In this document: one piece after another, positions 57,520 through 64,000 of the stretch | Numbering within the stretch: position 1 is the stretch's first letter | Layout of the letters: each line of letters opens with the position of its first letter | Notes under the pieces: model-generated | Told to the model about the DNA's origin: nothing | Databases searched by the model: none | The model's input: the letters and a program-made list of their open reading frames with translations, nothing else | Assembly: GCF_020906515.1 (NCBI RefSeq) | Contig: NC_085850.1 | Span: forward strand, 2,914,001 to 2,978,000 | Length of the DNA stretch: 64,000 nucleotides | Direction of reading: 5' to 3' | From: Vanrija pseudolonga | Taxonomy: Eukaryota; Basidiomycota; Tremellomycetes; Trichosporonales; Trichosporonaceae | Position numbers and translations under genes: made by a program

Positions 57520-58289
57520 GTGTGTTGGTTGATTGTCGGTCACCAAAGTTGATGGAGTGGGTGTTTACGTGAATGGGCGGGAAGGCAGGCGCGTGGGTGT
57601 TGCGGCACTGTCCGTTGGCTGGCTGGACGTGACGCGAGCTGTGTGTTGTTTTGTTAATGAATCAAGTTTTTGCATTACAACTGTTTCATCAAATTGATTA
57701 CAATTTGATGTTTGGTGACCGATCGACCAAACATTGGTTGACGACTGGAGATCATCACATCTCCGCCTCACGTGGTGTCCATGCCACTATGCTTCCGCGA
57801 TCAGCAAGCGGGCAAACGCCACTGGTGTGACCATACGACCACCATTCAGCCCCCCTTGTGCTTTGTGGCCAAGACCCGCATTGGCGGACCCGCGGCTTTG
57901 TAAAGGTCCAATGCATCCCTTAGCCCTTGACCCTTATGTTGCTTTGCTAATGGCGACGCACGCGAGCATTACCCCTCTCTCTCGCATCGTCGCATTTGAC
58001 CGGATCTTGAGCGCAATGCACGTTGCAACATGCGGTTGACCGGTGCCGGTCGCCGGGGGACCATACGGAACATGCAGCTTTTAGCGAGCACCAAAGACGT
58101 GCTCCTGGCTGGTGCGGTCACTCCATCTGACGCGCGCCACTCAGCAGCCGACCAGCCCATACCAAGACAATCCCATCGCCCCCCCCCCCACCCCGACACC
58201 CTCGGCCAGCCGATACACTCGGAAAACCTGCATACATCTCTCTTCTGCTCTATATCCCAACCCCACACTCTCACCACCCACCTTGCACA
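57520..58289. promoter_or_regulatory. CDC7 / CYS4 divergent promoter with inverted repeats
   Basis: 770 bp between divergent start codons. An AT-rich island at about 57650-57735 stands out from the GC-rich window. It contains a perfect 10-bp inverted repeat with a 4-nt spacer (CATCAAATTG at 57687-57696, CAATTTGATG at 57701-57710) followed by TTTGGT (57711-57716) and ACCAAA (57726-57731). CT/CA-rich leader sequence precedes the CYS4 ATG. Confidence 0.6.
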
Positions 58290-60119
58290 ATGGCCTCGAC
58301 CCACCACTGGAACGGCGTGCTCGACTCGGCGCTCGACGCCGTCGGAGAGACCCCCCTCATCCGTCTCGACCGCATCCGTGACGCCGAGGGCCTCAAGTGC
58401 AACCTCCGTAAGTTTGCCATGATACGGTCCCCGCCGAGCAGCACTAACCGTTCCAGTCGGCAAGGCCGAGTTCTTCTCGGTCGGCGGCAGTGTCAAGGAC
58501 CGCATCGCAAAGGTAGGCCGGCGGTGCCAAGCCACATTCTAACCCTCAGCGCATGCTCGAGCAGGCCGAGAAGAATGGCATCCTCATTCCCGGCCAGAGC
58601 GTGGTTATTGAGCCGACTAGTAGGTGGACACGGCGACACACCGCCGAGAAGCTTGTCACTAACCCTCTGCCCAGGCGGCAACACTGGTACGGCGTCGGGA
58701 TCCAACTCCCCGCTGTTCTCACGGGGATCCAACTCCTCGCTAACGCCGTAAACAGGTATCGGACTTGCCCTCGCCTGCGCCATCAAGGGCTACAAGTGGG
58801 TAGCTCGCGCCCCGAAGGTGGGCTAACGCCGTGCAGGTGCATCATTACGCTTCCGGCCAAGATGTCGCTCGAGAAGGAGGTGCTCCTCCGCTCGCTCGGC
58901 GCCGAGGTCGTCCGCACCCCGTATGTCTGAAGGTGTTGTAGCCCCGCACTCGTACTGACCAGCGCGCAGGACGGAGGCTGCGTGGGTATTACTAACTGAC
59001 ATGACTACACGGGCGCATTGCTAACCTGTACAGTCATGACAGCCCCGACTCCCTCATTGGTAAGTTGTTGACGCGCGATGGCGACATGATTGGCGTCGAC
59101 GCCCAACCAGCGGACAGTCCGCTGGTGCGAACCAACGCCGAGCCCGTCCAATACGCCCTGATTCGCGACTGACAATCCAGGCGTGGCCGAGCGTCTCAAG
59201 GAGCAGATCCCCGGCGGTGTGATCCTCGACCAGTACTCGAACCCCAACAACCCGCTCGCCCACTACTACACGACGTACGGCGAGATTGCTGTGAGTGGTT
59301 GAAGCGGTGTGCAAAGCCGAAAACCGGCGTGGCGTCAGAAGTTCGGCCAGTCATGACGCTGACAGTGACCAGTACGCGCTCAAGACGTCCAACCTCCGCC
59401 GCAAGAGCATCTCGGCCCTGATCGCCGGCGCCGGTACGGGCGGCACCATCACTGGCCTTGCCCGTGCCGTCCGCGACTCGGAGAAGGACGGAGCAGCTCG
59501 CGCCACCATCGTCGCTGTTGACCCCGTTGGATCCATCCTCGGTGGCGGCGACGTCGGCATGTACCAGGTCGAGGGTATCGGCTACGACTTCTTCCCCGCC
59601 GTGCTTGACCCCAAGCCCCCTCTTATTGACGAGTGGATCAAGACGAACGACGATGAGGCGTTCGCTGCGTGCAAGAGGATCATGTGAGTGGGCGACAGCG
59701 GGCGCAGCGAGTTCGACCCTGCTGCCCACCGTCGGCTACTAGCCTTCGTACCCCTGCAAAGTGCTCTTACTGACAACCGCAGCCGCCAGGAGGGTCTCGC
59801 TGTCGGTGGCTCGTCGGGATCGGCCCTCGCCGGTGCCCTCAAGTTCCTCAAGTCGGAGGAGGGCAAGGCTATCGCCGAGGACCCCACTGCCAACGTCGTC
59901 GTCGTCTTCCCCGATGGCGTGAGGAACTACATGTCCAAGGAGTGGTTCCTCAAGCAGGAGGAGGGCAGCCGTGACGCCGAGCTGCACGACACGATCCGCG
60001 GCATCATTGGCCGTGACCTCGACGACCCGTACCTCAAGAAGAAGGCGGCTGCCGACGCCAAGGCGAACGGCGCCTCGGACTCGGCCAAGCCGAACGGCGT
60101 GCATGCGACTGCGGCTTAA
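58290..60119 (+). CDS. CYS4: Cystathionine beta-synthase, catalytic core only
   Basis: Eleven exons (58290-58407, 58457-58512, 58550-58619, 58675-58686, 58756-58795, 58837-58920, 58970-58981, 59034-59059, 59181-59290, 59373-59683, 59783-60119) give 391 residues. The PLP enzyme condenses serine and homocysteine to cystathionine. Landmarks: [19 protein letters not shown] with the PLP lysine (~residue 52), [63 protein letters not shown] and GGSSGSA. Two exons are only 12 nt; each is needed to rebuild a conserved motif. Unlike yeast Cys4 and human CBS there is no C-terminal Bateman pair, only ~55 polar residues after NYMSKEW, and no N-terminal haem-binding segment. Confidence 0.9.
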
Positions 60120-60474
60120 GTCGGTCTCGCCGACGCACCGCGGCCTATCGCACGCTGCATCAACTGCTGCGTGAGGGAGACTGACACGATGTGATAATAG
60201 GACTCGCTCGTGTAGAGAGCACCCATGTTGTTGTGATTACTATATGACTATGCATTGGAATCGTTGCATGCGGGGTGGGCTGATGACGGCTGACAGGCGG
60301 GCTGGCTGACCTGGCTGACCACTGATGGGAGTGGCGCCGCGCCGTCTTCCTCGTCTCCGTCTTCTTCCTCATCACAACACACCCAGCATCAACAGCTCAA
60401 CCAACATCTTCCACCATCAGTGACACCATCACCCCCAGACCACCTCTCCGACCATAAAAGCTCATCTCACAACG
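60120..60474. other. Intergenic, CYS4 3' end
   Basis: 355 bp with CYS4 3' flank and a CT/CA-rich leader before the next gene. No gene is seen. Confidence 0.45.
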
Positions 60475-61048
60475 ATGGTCTCGACGTCTTCATCAACCAC
60501 AACGTATCGCAAGAGCCTGCTCCACCTCGGGCGTACACGGCCACCCACCCGCCTTCCCCAGAACACAAGCATGTTCGAAGCCGCGCACAGCACGCACCCG
60601 CCGCCCTCGCGCCCAGCAGCCGACACGCCGGCAGCATGCGGTAGCACAGTCCCATGGCCCATCAACCCCCCCGTCGAGGCAGGTAGTCCGGCCCACCTAC
60701 GCGCAGCATGCTCAAGTCTCCTCTCCGCAGATCGAAGACGCAGCCTGGGTCGCCTGGCACAAGGCGCACACCGCACACCTCAAGGCCAGGGCGCGCAAGG
60801 AGGCGGTGTACGCCGAGATTGAGGCGCTCGCCGCCGCCGCAGCGCGCCGCAAGACCGACGGCGTGCCGGGGTACCTGGTCGTGCTGTACGACGTTGCGTG
60901 TCTCGAGCTGGACGACGCGCGCGTGCAGCAGGCGGCGCGCTTTGGCGCGTGGCTGCGCTCTCGAGGAGAGCGGACGGTGCCGTCTGCTGGCGTTGAGCTT
61001 GGCGAGCTCGAGCTGTTCCCCGGCGTGCTGGGCTGTGGCGATGTGTAG
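60475..61048 (+). CDS. Hypothetical protein, helical C-terminal half
   Basis: A two-exon model (60475-60682, 60717-61048) gives 179 residues. I do not recognise it. The first ~70 residues are Ser/Thr/Pro-rich and disordered. The second half is a likely amphipathic helix (AWVAWHKAHTAHLKARARKEAVYAEIEALAAAA, given here in pieces: KAHTAHLKARARKEAVYAEI) followed by VPGYLVVLYDVACLELDDAR. The short intron was placed with an AAG acceptor because that is the one that keeps the second exon in its best coding frame. The tryptophan-and-lysine-rich helix opening resembles the WAKWAKASEARHKAE opening of the next gene, so distant kinship with the three-gene family downstream is possible. Confidence 0.45.
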
Positions 61049-61306
61049 CGCTCACGCTTGGGCTGGCGATCTGATGTATGTACGAGTTCGTTGTGCTGGG
61101 GGAAGACAGGCGCGTGGGTGCTGGCGCACGGGCCGCTGGCTGCCTTTCTTGTCTTCCTCGCCTTCCTCGGTTTGGTCCTACAGATCTTTACTCACTCTAC
61201 ATCTTCTCTTCTCTTCTCTTTCTCTCTCATCACAACTCACCTTCCCTCCATTACGATCACCACTCAGCAACCCATTCGAACCCAAAGCGACACACAGCAT
61301 CACCCA

Positions 61307-62021
61307 ATGCCGTGCAATCACAAGACTGCGAACAAGATCAAGAGGGTGCGCACCTTTTCCTTCTCGGAGGATGAGGGCGACTACGTGATCACCGTAACCA
61401 AGAAGCCCAAGACCGAGACGAATGTAGGTCCCCCATACATTACCCAAGCCTCAGCTTACCCACTCGCAGGGCAAGTGGGGCGACGTCTGGGCGAAGTGGG
61501 CCAAGGCTAGTGAGGCCCGCCACAAGGCCGAGGTGGCCCTCTCGGCCGCCCAGCGCCTCAAGGAGTGGGCTGAGGCTCACTGCGAGAAGGAGGGTGAAGC
61601 GCTTCGCATCGCCCGCAGCGAAGCAAATGCCTCTCGCGGGACGAAGCGCTCCAAGGCCGTCACCGACCTCGACAAGGCTCTTGAGCGCTGGGAGGCGGCA
61701 ACCGCTATCCGCGACGAGGCCGTGGCCCGTGTCACCGAGGCGCATCAAGTTGTCGAGTGTGTTCGTTCGGGAGAGACTTGGGAGGCCAAGCACTGTCTCA
61801 GCAAGTACTCTTACGACGTTAATCACGGCACCAGGCGCGACGAGGACAACCGCAAGGCTTCGGGGGGCGACAACCTCGATGCCCTCCTCGACGTTGATTC
61901 TGTCGAGTTTAGCGACGGCTTCAAGGCGACCCTTCGTCGCTTGCTCACCGCGGTCGAAAACAACCCCATCCACTACACGCCCCCTCCCCTTCCCTCTGAT
62001 GGCTCCCTTTCGCCACTGTAG
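61307..62021 (+). CDS. Charged helical protein, tandem family copy 1
   Basis: Exons 61307-61423 and 61470-62021 (552 nt) encode 222 residues. Unknown function. Residues ~1-39 are basic with a TKKPKTETN patch that could serve as nuclear localisation signal. The second exon is almost wholly helical: KWGDVWAKWAKASEARHKAE, then AAQRLKEWAEAHCEKEGEAL and a late SDGFKATLRRLLTAVE. Copy 2 (62437-63145) has the same two-exon plan, a phase-0 intron after a KKxK/R patch, a 552-nt second exon and the ending EEFKAVLKRLADA, so the two are tandem duplicates. A CT-rich tract (61190-61235) precedes the gene. Confidence 0.6.
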
Positions 62022-62436
62022 TAAGTGGTCATAGACATTAATTAGACAGTTGGATCGTCGCTGACCCAGATAGCATTCCTTTCGACTATGATGAGTAGTT
62101 GCCCGGCCAAATGGCCATGTTTTCAGCGTGTTCGACTCCAGTAGTTCTCAGATTCGTCGAGCATGCATGTATGTACCCGTGTCAAGCCTTATCGTTATCC
62201 TGCACGGAATTGTGAGCCAGCTGGTGGCAAGTGGCACCCTGAGCACAGACCACCAGTGCCCCCGTCGCTCTTTTCCTCGACCGCTATCCCACCAACCTGA
62301 GTATTCCTCATCACCACCCATCTTCTCACTCATCTTCACTCGCCCATCACCTCTCTCCGCATCACTCATCAACAACTCGATACCCATCTTGACTGTCCAA
62401 CCCGCGCCACCCACCCTCACTACACCTTACCACGCA
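62022..62436. other. Intergenic between tandem copies 1 and 2
   Basis: 415 bp. A C/T-rich tract (about 62262-62360) precedes the ATG as it does for the other two copies. No gene is seen. Confidence 0.45.
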
Positions 62437-63145
62437 ATGTCCCTGAACGAGAACACCGGCAAGAAGCGCCGCGCCACCTCCGAGGTCGAGGGCGACGCGA
62501 CTCCCCCCACGAAGAAGGCTAGGTCCGACGATGAGTGCAGCGTACGTTATGGTGGTTCTTCTCGGCAGCCCTTTCACTCACCCTGTGTCACAGGAGACGA
62601 CCTCCTCTTCGGAGGAGAGTGAAGACGCAGATGCCATTGACGAGATATTCGACTTGGTGTGCCGAGCCACTTCCCTCTGGGAAGAGTGGAGGGCACGAGC
62701 GACAGACAGAAACAGGGCTGAGACGAGGCGTAGTGCCTCGGTTCAGCTCCTGGGGCTCGCTAGTACCCATTGCGAGGACACGAGATTGGCTCTGCTCCAG
62801 GCGGTCTCGGCCAGCGATAACACTCTCGAGAGAGTCGTCACCGTCCACGACGCCATGGGACGCTGGCGTGAGGCGCTTAGTATCAAGATCCAAGCAGAAA
62901 TTGTCCGGCTCTCGGACTACGCGGCTTACAACAAGGCCGAAGAGGCAGCTGACAAGGCCTCCAGAGCCTGCGTTGAGTGGTTTTGCGCCGATGGGGTCCG
63001 CCGTGGCGACGGCTACTTTGCAGCGGCCCGCTTCAGCGACCTCTTCGAGGACATGTTCCCCGATAGCGGCACTTGGGGCGAGGAGTTCAAGGCCGTCCTC
63101 AAGCGTCTCGCTGACGCCACTCACCGTGACGCGGTCCCGAAGTGA
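62437..63145 (+). CDS. Charged helical protein, tandem family copy 2
   Basis: Exons 62437-62541 and 62594-63145 (552 nt) encode 218 residues. The N-terminus NTGKKRRATSEVEGD...TPPTKKARSDDE has two basic nuclear-localisation-like patches. After an acidic Ser/Glu stretch (TTSSSEESEDADAID) the rest is helical: FDLVCRATSLWEEWRARATD, AEEAADKASRACVEWF and FKAVLKRLADATHRD. The plan and exon size equal copy 1, but sequence identity is low, so the duplication is old or evolving fast. Function unknown. Confidence 0.6.
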
Positions 63146-63591
63146 CTGAACCGTGAGTTCATGTGGCACCAGAAAGGGCAGCGATAGTGACACATCAGCT
63201 CTCCTCTCCGCCTCGATAGGGCTATGTTGTCCGTGAACTGAAGTAGTGGCGTGGTTGAGCAGTTGTCCCAGGTTCAGTATAGCAGAGGCAGCGAGACCCC
63301 AGTATTCCATGTATGTATTCGTGTCAGTACCGCGGCGTAGAGCCTCGTTGTTCCTCACGTCAGCTGGTGAGAGTGACGAACAGCCCACGGACTTTCTACC
63401 CCCTCATCCACGTCAACCGTGGCTTCCTCGTCTTCCTCGCGTTTCTCAGCCAGACAATGACCGAATAAATCCCCCTTTCTCCCATTAATTCTGTTCTTCT
63501 CCTCTCCATCACCCACCACCTCTTCTGGTCCAGTCTGCTGGCCCTCGCTACCTTCCTTGTCCCCCAAACCCCCCAACCCCTTGCCCCAGCC
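63146..63591. other. Intergenic between tandem copies 2 and 3
   Basis: 446 bp, with a CT-rich tract (about 63475-63545) before the ATG of copy 3. No gene is seen. Confidence 0.45.
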
Positions 63592-64000
63592 ATGACCATC
63601 GACAATAACAAGCGTCCCCTCGATGAGGATGAGCCAGCCCAGGTAGCTGGCCCCGTGAAGAAGCCCAAGACCGACGACGAGGGCGAGGAAGGCGAGGTCG
63701 AAGCGACTAATGTCGCTGAGCTCGGGGAGGGGTGGGAGGAGTCGACTGAGGAGACGGACGACGAGGACGACGAGTCGACTGAGGTGACGGACGAGGACGA
63801 CGAGTCGACTGAGGTGACGGACGACGAGGACGACGAGGGCTACGAGAACCACGAAGATGATTACGAGGAGTCGATCGCAGAGTCAAAGAACGATGATGAC
63901 AGCGACTCGGAGGTGGACGAGTACGACACGACCGACGATGTGGACGTAAGTCTTGGCCGCCCTGTACCACAAGTGTTCCAACTCACGCCGCTTTGCAGGA
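63592..64000 (+). CDS. Acidic protein, tandem family copy 3 (cut by window end)
   Basis: Exon 1 (63592-63945, phase 0) and the first two bases of exon 2 (63999-64000) are in the window. The start TIDNNKRPLDEDEPAQVAGP and VKKPKTDDEGEEG repeat the basic-patch plan of copies 1 and 2 (TKKPKT, TKKARS). It then becomes extremely acidic, with a tandem DDESTEVTD repeat (DNA 63756-63836). The basic patch followed by an acidic run suggests a nuclear, histone- or chromatin-binding protein, but that is a guess from composition. The 3' part lies outside. Confidence 0.55.
   Translation, partial: MTIDNNKRPLDEDEPAQVAGPVKKPKTDDEGEEGEVEATNVAELGEGWEESTEETDDEDDESTEVTDEDDESTEVTDDEDDEGYENHEDDYEESIAESKNDDDSDSEVDEYDTTDDVDVSLGRPVPQVFQLTPLCR
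63756..63836 (+). repeat. Acidic coding tandem repeat, ~30-33 bp unit
   Basis: Two full copies and one partial copy of a unit encoding (D)DEDDESTEVT. Copies are nearly identical, so the expansion is recent. Confidence 0.8.

Noticed and set aside
1-64000. CRISPR arrays, riboswitches, bacterial operons
   Set aside because: The DNA is clearly eukaryotic nuclear sequence with spliceosomal introns; no direct-repeat/spacer array was seen.

Overview
The window is nuclear DNA from a GC-rich basidiomycete, most likely a tremellomycete yeast of the Trichosporonales type. The reasons are dense short introns (about 35-60 nt, GT(G/A)(A/G)GT donors, CTAAC/CTGAC branch sites, CAG acceptors), micro-exons, and fungal single-copy genes with many exons. 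I placed exons by hand from splice consensus and reading phase, so joins are predictions.

Left part (1-22,000): ordinary housekeeping genes. They are the 3' end of a condensin HEAT subunit (YCG1), an unidentified polytopic membrane protein, a UstS-like glutathione S-transferase, a PEX14-like KPWE-motif protein, a divergent ribosomal protein pair (RPL7 / RPS11), GET4, a complete-looking young Ty1/copia element with identical LTRs (11,926-17,104), an intron-bearing tRNA-Leu(CAA) only 68 bp from it, a small Cys-rich protein and L-2-hydroxyglutarate dehydrogenase.

Middle (22,600-54,900): the striking part. Ten divergent but related four-transmembrane proteins lie within 32 kb. Five are on the plus strand (22.6-34.5 kb) and five on the minus strand (43.0-54.9 kb). 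Most share a block at the end of TM3 (consensus N-I-V-x-R-Y/F-V/A-x-K), a short loop with two cysteines, a C-x3-W-(R/G) signature entering TM4, and long Pro/Ser-rich tails. Their intron phases follow one pattern, and the TM4 exon is exactly 71 nt in four of them. Between the two arms are a protein with duplicated FDTEG motifs, a protein with Crinkler-like ubiquitin-fold headers, and 5.5 kb without a convincing gene. Dienelactone hydrolase and PAT1 are interspersed in the right arm. I know of no described system with this layout and regard it as the best candidate for something new.

Right part (55,000-64,000): CDC7 kinase and a catalytic-core-only cystathionine beta-synthase diverge from a 770-bp promoter that holds an AT-rich island with inverted repeats. 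They are followed by an unknown small gene and three tandem related genes for charged, probably nuclear proteins, the last of which is cut by the window edge.
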